From Diospyros lotus (lineage: Eukaryota; Streptophyta; Magnoliopsida; Ericales; Ebenaceae), in the NCBI RefSeq assembly GCF_014633365.1, contig NC_068341.1, positions 24,410,339 to 24,474,338 on the forward strand: 64,000 nt of DNA. The letters are read 5' to 3'. Of this stretch, positions 34,906 to 45,455 are shown in pieces. Under the pieces are notes generated by a model. The model worked only from the letters and a program-made list of their open reading frames with translations, had not been told where the DNA came from and made no database searches. Each line of letters opens with the position of its first letter. Within the stretch, counting starts at the first letter, position 1. A program made the translations under genes and the position numbers.

Positions 34906-36479
34906 TAGGTTGCCTCCCAAGCAGCGCCTTTGTTTAACGTCTTTAGCTCGACATTGCCACTTCTCAATCAGTGTAAGTTGAATCTCTCAATTGCATTTCA
35001 TCCGCAATTTGCTCTTGAAAACCTTCATGAAATGGTTAAGCCTATGCCCATTGACCTTGAACACCTTATTAGTTCTTAGGCTTCGTACCTCAACTGCACC
35101 ACAAGAAAATACATTAGTAACTTCAAATGGACCAATCCAATGAGAACGTAACTTACCTAGCATTAATTTGAGTCTCGAATTCTAAAGTAAAACTTTTTAT
35201 CCGAACACAAATTGCTTTCTAGCAACCATTCTATCTTGAAATGGCTTTGTCTTGTCCTTTGTCTTGCCCTCATGTCTCAACTCAAAAGTCTCATGCGCAA
35301 AAACATTAACTGCATCAATAGAAAATGCATATTGAATATCATTAGGGTACCTTGTGTCATCAAATATATTAAATTTCATAATCTCCCTATCGAACTCCAT
35401 GGTAAGGGTACCATCATGAACATCAATTTTTGTTCTAGATGTTTTTAGAAATGGTCTCCCTAATAAGATTTGTAACACCCCCTCTCCTAGAACTGACTTA
35501 GAAGAGGTGCTACTGGGATAATAAAATAAACTAGCTGATAAACTGAAATCTGATACCATGACTAAACATCTTAATCAACTGGAATAAAAACTCTGAGTCA
35601 ATACAGACTAAAAACCATAAACTCTAAGTAAGGGACAATCCCTCAACTGAAATATAAAATAGATCTAAACTGACAAACACTATAAACTAACAAACTCCCA
35701 GACATCTTTAATCTTGAGCGGCTCCACGTACACACACTACTGAACACTGCTGCTAGGCCCCACATCTGATACTCCCCTGCTAGAACCTGGAGGGGTGAAG
35801 AGTACAAGGTGAGCTACAAAAGCTCAACAAGTAATAAGGTGGAAGGAATACTGAAGCTGAATCGAAGAATATCGATACTGGTAAATAACTGACTGAACTT
35901 GTACTGTAAAATCACTGTCTGTTTGCATTAATAAAAATGTAATGCACATAAATTGTAAATTAAATGCAGGTATGCAACTTTGGCTCATAGGCCCACATAA
36001 TCTGATAATACATACCTGTCTGATCTGAAACCTGCATACATAAAAACTATAAGCACATACTGTGGGCAAAGCCCCTAGCCCCCTGGTTGCCACCAGGCAA
36101 GCAACTCATAAACTGAGTTGAAACTGAAACTGATGGGATCCCGGCGGATAAGCCGCCTAGCGCGCATAATGCAATGCAATGCTCATATAAATGCTAGCAC
36201 ACGATATGTAGTGCTCCATATAAAGTCATGCTCAATGCTCATACCAAAATGTATGCACATAATCTCACAAAATAATGCTGATCATGTTATAATAATGCTG
36301 AACATGATATGACCTTCATCTATGTATTAGAATACAAAGATTCAATGAACTATGATTTAGGGTATGGGTATGATTAACTTATCATGTTCTTGCTTATGAA
36401 TTCAATGTTGGAAGGTATTGAATACATTAATTGAATTAAACTTGAATTAGGACTCATTGGAAGCTAAATTGGATTTTTG

Positions 36480-36842
36480 AAAAGTCATCGGGATATCAGG
36501 AAGGATATCCGGATATGATGAAAGACATCCGGATATGAAGAAGGCTAATCCGGATACACTGACATTCAAAGCAGAAGCTATTCGGATATGCTGGGGAGTA
36601 TTCAGATATGAACTAGGACATCCGGATATGATTCTGGTCATCTGGATATCTCACTGATGCATTCGGATATAACTAGGGACTATTCGAATGAAAAATTTAA
36701 CTTTTGAGGGAGGCATCCAGATATCAGGCGAGACATCCAGATATTATCTTGACCTTTCCGGATGTATAAACAAACCATCCGGATATCATACTTGAAGAAC
36801 TTTAGATACATCCGGATACGATACAAGGTATCCAGATATTAG
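36480..36842. repeat. CATCCGGATAT palindrome array
   Basis: About seventeen copies of (C/A)(A/T)(T/C)CCGGATAT or a decayed form lie about 20 bp apart, alternating with short phrases such as GAAAGACATCC. It occupies the same LTR position as the arrays at 24520-26840. Confidence 0.82.
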
Positions 36843-36851
36843 AACTTAGAG

Positions 36852-37161
36852 TAATAGAACTTGCAATCCAAAATGCATAAGGATTAATAGAACTTGCAAT
36901 CCAAAATGGATAAGGATTAATGGAACTTGCAATCCAAAATGGATAAGGATTAATGGAACTTGCAATCCAAAATGGATGAGGATTAATAGAACTTGCAATC
37001 CAAAATGGATAAGGATTAATGGAACTTGCAATCCAAAATGGATGAGAATTAATAGAACTTGCAATCCAAAATGGATAAGGATTAATAGAACTTGCAATCC
37101 AAAATGGATAAGGATTAATAGAACTTACAATCCAAAATGGATAAGGATTTATAGAACTTGC
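36852..37161. repeat. 33-bp tandem repeat, about 9.4 copies
   Basis: The unit is TAATAGAACTTGCAATCC followed by AAAATGGATAAGGAT, with few changes between copies. Because 33 is a multiple of three, both strands show repetitive open frames; these are not genes. Confidence 0.93.
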
Positions 37162-38335
37162 TCATAACTTCACTGTTATACGCATATATATATATACGTC
37201 TCTGCTTACTGATATAAAATCTGAGAACTCAATGAAGAACTGGAATAATCTGAAAAACTGATAGGAACCTGTAATCGAAGGGATTACAGGAAGAATACTT
37301 GCCTGATAGAACTCTCTGATAGAACCCTAGAGCGATCCTGAAGACTCTAGCAAGCCTCTGCTATCTCTTGGCCTTTCTGTTCTTCACACGGCGTGAAGAA
37401 AAGCTAAGCTAATGGGCTCTATATATAGACATAAAGTCCTAGATCTCTTTCCTTTTATAACTTGGAATCCCTCTCCCAATTGAACTTTGAGACTCTCAAA
37501 ACCTTCTCCTATTGGGACTAGGAGACTCTTAATCCAAATCCATCTCATACATGGATTCTCATTCTTCTTTAAATACATAGTCCCACTTAATTAATAATAA
37601 TACAAAAATTATTATTAAAACTCTCCAATAATAATAAAACTCCAAAATTACCTTCATGACCTTGCATTTAATTTCCACAAAATAAATGCCATTTAAAAGC
37701 TATTTAAATACTATTATCTCAATTAAAAATCACTAGTTTGCCACCTTGGCAAATTCTTTAACTCCAAAATTAAAAAGAAATAAATGCTATTTTTTTCCTT
37801 CAAAATCTCTAAATTGCCACATTAAATAATTAATTGGCAAAATCGCTTCATCAAATACTTCAACAATTAATTAAATCATTCTTGAATAAATACGGAGCCC
37901 TCTACCGGGTCGTTACAAGATTGGTGATAGATTAGATGAGTCATCTTCTTCCATGTTAAGCACATAAAAATCAGCAGGAAAAACTAATTCATTAACTTGC
38001 ACTAAAACATCCTTAAGAACTCCCTCAGGATACACATTAGATCTATCAGCAAGTTGAATAATCACACCTGTTTCTTTCAATGGATCAATATTCAAAGATG
38101 AATAAACAGAAAGTGGCATGACATTTATTGAAGCTCCTAGATCTAACATTGTTTTCTCAATCCGAACATTACCTACTTTGCAAGGGATAGTGAACATACC
38201 TGGGTCCTTGCATTTGGGAGGTAATTTCTTTTGAAGAACGGATGAAACATTCTCTCCCATACTTACCTTCTCATTACCTTTCAACTTCCTTTTGTTGGTG
38301 CACAATTCCTTGAGAAATTTAGCATATCGAGGCAC

Positions 38336-41300
38336 CTATTTAATTGCATCAAGTAATGGAATATTTACCTCAATTCTGTGAAAGGTTTCTAGGATTTCCT
38401 TCTCCTCCTCCTCTTTCTTGGATTTATTCAATCTGGTAGGAAAAGGAGGATTTGTCACCAACGCCTTAGGTTGTTCAATACTAAGTCCTTAAGGCTTGTC
38501 AATTTGAGGTTAGGGAACAACTTCATTTTCAGCTTCTTCTGCTAAAATTCTTCGCTTCGTCTTACTGGGTTCTTCCAACTCCTTGCCACTGCTCAAGGTG
38601 ATTGCACTAGCATTTCGTTTTGGGTTAGCAATAGTTTGTGAAGGTAATTTACCTTAAGACTCCAACCTGCTCATTGAAGATGCCAATTAACTTACTTGAT
38701 TATCCAATTACTTGATACTTGTTCTTGTCTCCTGTTGAAATTGTTGTGAGTTAGTTGCAAGTGATTTAACAATTTCTTCTAGATACATACCTGAACTTCA
38801 GGAAGGTTGTTATGGTGGAATATAGGGTCTAGGCTGGTAATGTTGGAATTGTGGTCTTGCTTCATAACTGAAATTGGGATGATCTCTCCACCCTAGATTA
38901 TAGGTATTTGAATAAGGATCGTACTTCATTTTTTGTGGGCTTGGGAATCCTCCAACTACATTGGGATGCTCTAAAGAATCTTCTTGAAGTGTAGGACACA
39001 TCCGTTGGATGACCAGTAGCAGCACAAATACCACAAGCTTTCACATGTTGCAAATTTCCTACAGCCAATTGTTGAACAAGAGAAGTTAGATTGGATATTT
39101 GATTTTCAAGAGAAGATATACTTACCTCATTTACCCTTCTGAAAGGGGTGTCATGTCTGAATCCAAACTGTTGTGAGTTAGCAGCCATGATGGAAATCAA
39201 ATCTCTAGCGGCAGTAGGGGTTTTATTCACTATAGCACCTCCACTGGCCGCATCCATCATTTTCCTCTCCATAGGTAGTAGCCCTTCATAGAAATACTGA
39301 ATGAGGAGCTATTCAAAAATTCCATGTTGAGGACAGCTGGCACACAATTGTTTAAATTTTTCCCAATACTCATGAAGAGTTTCTATATCTTTCTGCCTTA
39401 TTCCGCATTCCCTTCTGATGCTAGCAGCTCGTGAAGCAGGGAAAAATTTATCAAGAAACAATTTGACCATCCCTGTCCATGTAGTTACAAAACCTGGAGG
39501 TAAGTAAAACAACCAATCCTTTGTTGTATCAGCCAATGAGAATGGAAAACACACAATTTGATATGTTCTTTAGTCACTCCTTGTGGTTTCAAGCTTGAAC
39601 ACACCACGTGAAATTCTTTTATATGCTTGTGGGGATCTTCATTCTCGCGGCCATGGAATTTAGGGAGCAAATGGATCAAGCCTTATTTTAATTCAAAATC
39701 TACCTCTAAGGTTGGATACAGAATGCAGAGCGGCTGTTGGTTCTCATTTGGTGTAGCCAATTTGTAACACCCAGTGTAATCGGTGTTAAGAGAATAGCAA
39801 AGGAAGTAAGAAAACTTCCAAAAATTCCCTTGAGAAGGTGATGGATCCTTAAGATTGAGAATGCCCATGAGAATGGTATTTTGGTAATTTGGATAGAGAA
39901 GTCCAATAAAGGGTATTTTGATAAATCAGAAATAATTCCTATGTGGAATTAGGTGAATAAGTGAATAAAATCCCAAATTGATATTTATGTGGACATATGG
40001 GATTAATAATTCATGAAATGAGAATTTTGGTAATTTGGAGTGATTCCATAAAGAAATTTAATTTATGGAATATTGGGAAAATTGTGGATATTCTATTATT
40101 TAGGAGAATAATTATATTTTCCCTAAGTTGGTGAATTAATGTGGTAATGCCACATGGAGAGATGAGATTAAACTTGGAAGCCAAGGTTAGTGTCTTGTTG
40201 TGACACTTGGCATTTTGTGGTTCAAGTATAATTGGGTGAATTAATTAAATGCAAAAGAAATGTTAAATGGTCTTTCAAGCAATTAAAGAGAGGCATGATT
40301 ATATGGATTAAAGAAAATCCAAAAGAAAATGATAAATGGTCACCATTAATGCCTTGGAAAATATGGAGATTTTATTAAATGAGAAATAAATTAATTATGT
40401 CTCTCAAGTGTGATGGTTATGAAAATAGTCCCATTAATTTAAACGGGAAAGAAATGAGAAATTGGGAGATGGTGGCTAGGGACACATGGCATGATCTTGT
40501 GAATCAAGAATAGGCATTTAAAAGAAATTTAAATTGGTGAATAAATGGTCTTTCAAGTGTTAAATGCAAGCTATGATGTTGTTGCCTAAAAAGAAAATGC
40601 AAAAGAAATGGAAATTAGTCACTCATTTATGAGTGAAAGTGGGAGGATTTATTTAAATGAGAAATAAATGAAAATTTCAAGAATCCAAGGGATGAGATGA
40701 ATTCTTGAGAAAGAGAATTAACCCAAGGGAGGAGATTTAAAGAGAGTGAATGGCATGGATTGCCAACATATTTAAGAGTGTATTTTCTCCAAGAGAGAAA
40801 TCTTGTTCATTTGAAATGGAGGGTTGAGATTTAGTTTTCCCCTAACCACATGGATTGTGCTTTTTGTGAGTGGCTAGGATGCATTCTTGAAATATGGGGG
40901 AACTAGTATAAAATGGCAAGAAGGGAAGTCTTGGTTTCCTTTGGCCATTTGGAGAATGAAATGAAGAATGAAGGAAAGAAAGGGAGATAAGAAAGTCTCC
41001 CATGGAAGAAAAATTGAAGAAGAAGAGAATAAATCAAGGTAAGTATATTTCTTCTTCTCTTTAATTAGTGTTCTAGTATGCAAAGGAAATAAATTTCTTT
41101 TGGAATGCCATTTTAGATGAGAGATAATGAAGATGGAAGCTCTCTTGAAATGGAGATTTAAATATTCAAGAAGAGGTAAGGGATGGCCCCAAGTGGTGGA
41201 GGCCTTGCATTGCATTGTAAGTAGGTTGCATAAATTTTTATGTATCTTTTTGCATGCTTTACTTGTTCATGAGACCTATGGCCATGGGGGTGGGAAAGAA

Positions 41301-42757
41301 GTGGTGGGTTAATGCCTCAAACTATGTTGGGTTGTGAGGATGGAATGACCTAACCATGCTTGCATGCATTTGCCATTACATAGACTTGTTATGCTTGTAT
41401 TTACTTTGCATATGCACCCTTACTGAGCTTTTGAGCTCATGAGGTTTTATCCTCCCCTTGTAGGTTATTCTTATGTTAAAGAAGAAAAGGGAAAGTGCAA
41501 GCTTGTGGTTGGAAGCTCTTGGTGTATTTTTCTTTGTTTGATGTAATTTATGGCTTAAAGAAGTCTAGACTTGTGGTATTTAATTTGTGACCTTATGGCT
41601 AAGAGAGCCCATTAATTTGTTGTATTTAATTATGTGTGGTATTTATTATGAATGTTGTTATGTGAGCAACAATAGGATGTGTAAGGCTCATGTGTGAAAT
41701 GGAAGCAAATTTTGGTGTATGTTGTGTAATATTCAAGAGGTGGTTTAAGCCTTAATTTTGGAGAAAAAGAGGCTAAAATTTATGGAAAGTGAAGTGTTTT
41801 ATTAAATTCATTTTTTTAAAATTATGGGTTTAAAGGCCCAAAGAAAAAAAAAAGAAAAAGAAGTGAAAAGGTAGCAGGAGGCAGCAGCAGGCTGCTGAGT
41901 GCGCTGGGGCGCGTGCAGGTTCCCCACGGGGCGCTCTGGTGGCGCGCGCGGGCGACCGCGAGGGAGGCCGCGGGGCGTGCAGCCCCGCGCCGGCGCGAGG
42001 CAGGCGCGCGCAGCCCACGCTGCTGGCACACTACGGGGCCCCAAGCGTGCCAGCGGGTCCCGTTGGCCAATTTTTTAAAAATTTTTGGAAATTTTGGGGA
42101 TTAAGGGGCATGTTTAAATTGATTTTGGGCCCCGGAGGAATTTTCAAAATAAAGGGATTTTTCGGGCATTTTTGGAGAAAATGCCGAAATTTTGGAAAAT
42201 TGAAAATTTGAGTTTTTTCTCCAAATTTGGTAATCAATCAATGGATTAATTTAAATGGTGATTTTATGGAGCTCGGTAAAAATTTATTGAATGGGAAAAG
42301 AATTAAAAATAATTGAGAAAATGGCGATTGAGCATCTGAATGAGATTTTCTTTATAGCCAATGCGGTGTGGCTAAAGTCCAATTCTGCTAGTGAATCTTG
42401 GGGGTCAGGGAAGGGAAGGACGAGCCTAGTTCCCACCTAGGGCGTTTCGTCTTGAAACATGGTCCACCCTTCACCAAAGGCCGGGCAGGTGAACAATTCG
42501 GGTGATTGTTCACGAGTAACACCCGTAAGTGGGAGCAGGGCGTTACACAATTCCCTTAAGGTTCTTTCTTCATTGGCCATCTCTTGTTCTATCTCTGAAT
42601 TAATAGTTGAATCAACCAAGTCCAATGCTAAATTCAATCCAGGGGAAGAAGATAAAGATACTTGTTTGTGCAATTTAGGTTCCTTCCTCAACCTTCGAGC
42701 TACCTTCTCAATCTCAGGATCGTATTAGAGTTCACATGTATGAGAAGAACGAGGCAT
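38336..42757 (-). pseudogene. gag: Gag of the deleted Athila-like element, split by a solo LTR
   Basis: The ATG is at 42755-42757 (MPRSSHTCEL, a stop, YDPEIEKVARRLRKEP), running to 42553; it resumes at 39757 after the solo LTR. The Gag domain follows: CILYPTLEVDFELK, IHLLPKFHGRENEDPHKH, FPFSLADTTKDWLFYLPPG, LFLDKFFPASRAASIRRE, LHEYWEKFKQLCASCPQH. Next come MMDAASGGAIVNKTPTAARDL and a zinc knuckle CGICAATGHPTD (39010-39045) cut by a frameshift exactly before its last cysteine (MCPTLQ is in another frame). A WRDHPNFSYEA block near 38885 follows, then a badly decayed C-terminal region to 38336. Not functional. Confidence 0.82.
39763..42547 (+). mobile_element. Solo LTR with a GC-rich core, inside gag
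   Basis: It starts TGTAACACCCAGTGTAATCGG and ends GGGAGCAGGGCGTTACA, with TSD CAATT at 39758-39762 and 42548-42552. The length is 2,785 bp. A TATA-like AGTATAAAATGGC lies at 40908. A strongly GC-rich block lies at 41880-42060 within otherwise AT-rich DNA. The same family, reversed, is at 45456-48306, and part of another is at 63041-64000. Open frames in the GC-rich block are by-products of composition. Confidence 0.92.
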
Positions 42758-42797
42758 AAAATAAAAAAATCAAAAGACTAAATCTATTTGACACCAA

Positions 42798-42815
42798 TCC
42801 CCAACAACGGCGCCA
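42798..42815 (-). other. Primer-binding site, tRNA-Asp type
   Basis: The minus strand reads TGGCGCCGTTGTTGGGGA, two differences from the complement of the tRNA-Asp 3' end, six bases from the LTR edge at 42822. Confidence 0.88.
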
Positions 42816-42821
42816 AAAATT

Positions 42822-43204
42822 TGATGGGTGTTGAATAATAAACACACAAGTTCGGTTTATTTAATTCAGCACATGTACTCCCTAGGAATTGAACAAAAAC
42901 TTGTCAATAATCAACCCTAGTTGCTACTTATGCAAGAAAGACCAAACAATTATGGATTTGGTATTCAAGCTAGCAATTAATCATGCGTCAAGAATTGAAT
43001 AGCGACCGTCTACTTAATCAAAACACACAATCATAAACATTAAAATCAGAAGATACATGAATATTCAATAGAAAATCAGATTGCAAATAAACTCAAAAAG
43101 ATCTCACAATGTTCTTCACCATGACTTCAAAATATCCTTCAACCAAAGTTTAGCCACACATAATGAGAGAAAGAACACAAAATGAAGAGAAAATATGAAA
43201 AGGA
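42822..43204 (-). repeat. Truncated 5' LTR of the deleted Athila-like element
   Basis: It starts TGATGGGTGTT at 42822, then skips about 480 bp present in the other copies and resumes at GAATAATAAACACACAAG. It follows the LTR at 31707-33246 until about 43204, where AGGAGATGCCACAACC begins. From there the sequence belongs to the host LTR. Confidence 0.75.
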
Positions 43205-43632
43205 GATGCCACAACCTTCATCATGTGGTCCTCAACCACACATGTTGGTCCACTAGCTTGATGATACATGGAAATAACAAAAGAGAGATGCATGAAGAAT
43301 GAAAGTCATGTGATATGAAAATCTCAAGCCACACAAATGAAGTATAGATGCTCGGGATGTCTCAAAACATGCAGGAACCACTCACCTTAGTGTTTTACCT
43401 TATGGACGATATTGTTCACAGGTAGTAGGAATGTGTTTTCTACAGAAAATGTGTATTTTAGTGAAGAAAACATCAAATATTTTTACATAGGGTTGGAGGG
43501 AATATTTAAATATGTAGATCTAGAAAATTTCAGGTTAAATGGAGCTGTCACGCGCCTTCATGTGCCCCGAAAAGATGCCTTACATGCAGCCCTTCCTGGC
43601 GTGTGTATTACACATGCTGCTTTCTTCTTCAA
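42833..43632. repeat. 800-bp direct duplication, copy 1
   Basis: It is collinear with 48971-49770 and has the same length. I see about seven substitutions. The unit includes the junction between the truncated Athila LTR and the host LTR, so the duplication came after that junction formed. Confidence 0.9.
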
Positions 43633-45455
43633 CATTTATATATTAGCAATAAGATAGTCTCAAAATCTTCATAACCTATCAATAAGATCAAAACCCCTAA
43701 TCATAATTTACTTAATTTTTTAATTACCGATTCACCAAATATCTACATATCTATTTAATGCCCATATGTACATCAAATGCCAAGTTTCCTTAAACTCATA
43801 TGAGAAATCTATGATGCCTATCAAATTGTAACCCTGACTCAATTAATCTCCAAAGTTTCTTGTAAAGAATAATCTTTTAAAATGCTACCCTCAAGACTAT
43901 AAAACATCTAATAACCTCGATTTAATTCAATCTTCCAAATTTCCAAGATTTTTCATGATACCATTTAGACAACAAGAAAATCTCCCATGAATTGATTGCC
44001 CAAAATCCTCGAGATTTCCAAACCCTTTAAATGCTTGCAAAACATTTGTTAATGCCATCGAACCACAAATCAAAATATCCTCAAAATCAAAATTTCCAAA
44101 AGTTCAATTTGTCTCCTAATACTCCAATCCTCTCAAATTTCTTAAAAAGGAATTCCAACAATTAGTATATGAAATTATTCCTCCAACATCTAGTGAATTT
44201 TCCTCAAAATTCAGACTAGGAGTTTAATCAAATACTCACTTTTACCAAACCTCATCTACTAGCCCATCGGATGTTGTGGATAGTCCCTTTAAGGTTTGCA
44301 AGTATTAATATACCTATCCTGAAATCAAGGAATCTTTCAAAGTTAGTATCATCATATGTGTCTCCTAAAAAGAATCTATGATATGCCTATCAAATCGTTT
44401 TAGGTCCATAATCTCAACTATATTAATCTCTTGAATCCCAAAATTTCATGTAAGAAATACAATAATCTTCCAAAGAATCCCCCAAAAATCCTCAAATTGA
44501 CATAGGGTCTTCATGACCTTGATTCCATACATTCATCGAATTATAAAATAATTTAACTTATAGAATAATCTCTTGAAATCCTCGAGACCTGGTTCCACCA
44601 AGTTTCTACAAAATGACAGTACAAGATTCTAATAAACCCAACTAATCCTTCGACGCTTATCAGCCAAGATCCTTATCATCAATTATCTGCAAGATAAAAT
44701 AGTCTCCCAACAATCATCGCCTAGTATTCCTTGTAGCTCCAAACTTACCGAGTCCCTGTAAGGTGTCACAAAATTCAAATGAACTAATTATAGTATAAGA
44801 AATTTCCCAAGACCCCAAGCAGTCGTTTATAAGGAATGATATCTTTGAAAATCCAATTTTATTGGATGTCCCCGAAACTTAAATAACTTACCAAATTTTG
44901 GCTAGGGGCTTAATTTCTCCAAATAACTAAAATACTTACTTATACTCCTTCCCATCGGACTCCACCGTGGTATCCGTCTATATTTCCTCAAACAACGTGT
45001 GACTTACCCTGTCATTAAGGAGCTCAAAGATTAGTAACATCCATTAATCGCCATAATTGCCACATATCACTATTTATCCTTATTTGTGCATAGGTGTACA
45101 TGTATATAAGCTTCTCATTTCACCACATAGATATTAGGATGATATCTCATATACTTATTGTCCAAAATTTTTGAGATTCTAAATCTCTCAAATACCTGCA
45201 GGGCATTGGTTAATTATTATCGGACCACAAATCAAACTATCTTCAAATCTAGGTTTCTAAGTTATCTCCCGATTCCTCAAATCCTTCGATTTTCTCAATA
45301 TAATTATTAAGGGATTCCAATAATCCTTATATAAAAATATCCCCAAAGATCTAGTGGGTTACCCAAGTTTCGACAAGGTCCAATCTCATAGAAATACTTA
45401 CTTGCATCAAACCTTATCCTACTTACTCATCAGGTTCTATTAACAATCGCCTATA
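43633..45455. repeat. Degenerate tandem repeat, no gene
   Basis: Recurring phrases mark diverged repeat units: ACCACAAATCAAA(A/C)TATC at 44062 and 45225; AAATACT(C/T)ACTT with a nearby CCCATCGG-type phrase at about 44230, 44926 and 45392; and CCTATC-type phrases with ATTAGTA(A/T)(C/T)A. No frame is conserved. The repeat resumes after the solo LTR at 48312-48488, so the solo LTR inserted into it. Confidence 0.5.

Larger units (their letters stand above)
35471..37917 (-). mobile_element. Solo LTR, chromovirus type, inside the protease gene
   Basis: It starts TGTAACACCCCCTCTCC and ends CCGGGTCGTTACA, with TSD AGATT at 35466-35470 and 37918-37922. The length is 2,447 bp. It has the same family markers as the LTR 24052-27626 (ACATACTGTGGGCAAAGCCC). 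It contains CATCCGGATAT palindromes (36480-36840) and a 33-bp tandem array. Confidence 0.92.
34906..38335 (-). pseudogene. Protease fused by deletion to the integrase C-terminus
   Basis: The protease part (38335-37923, continuing at 35470) has KYAKFLKELCTNKRK, then MLDLGASINVMPLSVYSSL near 38100-38150, VLKDVLVQVNELVFPADF, and after the solo LTR LGRPFLKTSRTKIDVHDG. About 70 codons later, at about 35230, the frame passes directly into the integrase C-terminal segment: MVARKQFVFG, a stop, then LRSHWIGPFEVTNVF, AVEVRSLRTNKVFKVNGHRL (35045-35150). RT, RNase H and the integrase core are absent. The tail GACGTTAAACAAAGGCGCTG near 34925-34950 is the usual post-pol sequence of Athila elements. This copy could not reverse-transcribe itself. 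Confidence 0.8.
31707..43204 (-). mobile_element. Athila-like retrotransposon with large internal deletion
   Basis: The 3' LTR is at 31707-33246, PPT at 33247, integrase C-terminus and protease at 34906-38335, gag at 38336-42757, PBS at 42798-42815 and a truncated 5' LTR from 42822. RT, RNase H and most of integrase are absent. Two solo LTRs lie inside (35471-37917 and 39763-42547), both with perfect TSDs. The right end is joined directly to host LTR sequence near 43204, so the far part of the 5' LTR is lost. Confidence 0.82.

Noticed and set aside
36846..37097. Open frame with a repeating 11-residue unit
   Set aside because: It is the translation of the 33-bp tandem DNA repeat and both strands give similar frames.
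42031..42237. Frames around the GC-rich block of the solo LTR 39763-42547
   Set aside because: Several overlapping phases are open at once because of composition; there is no start context or family match.
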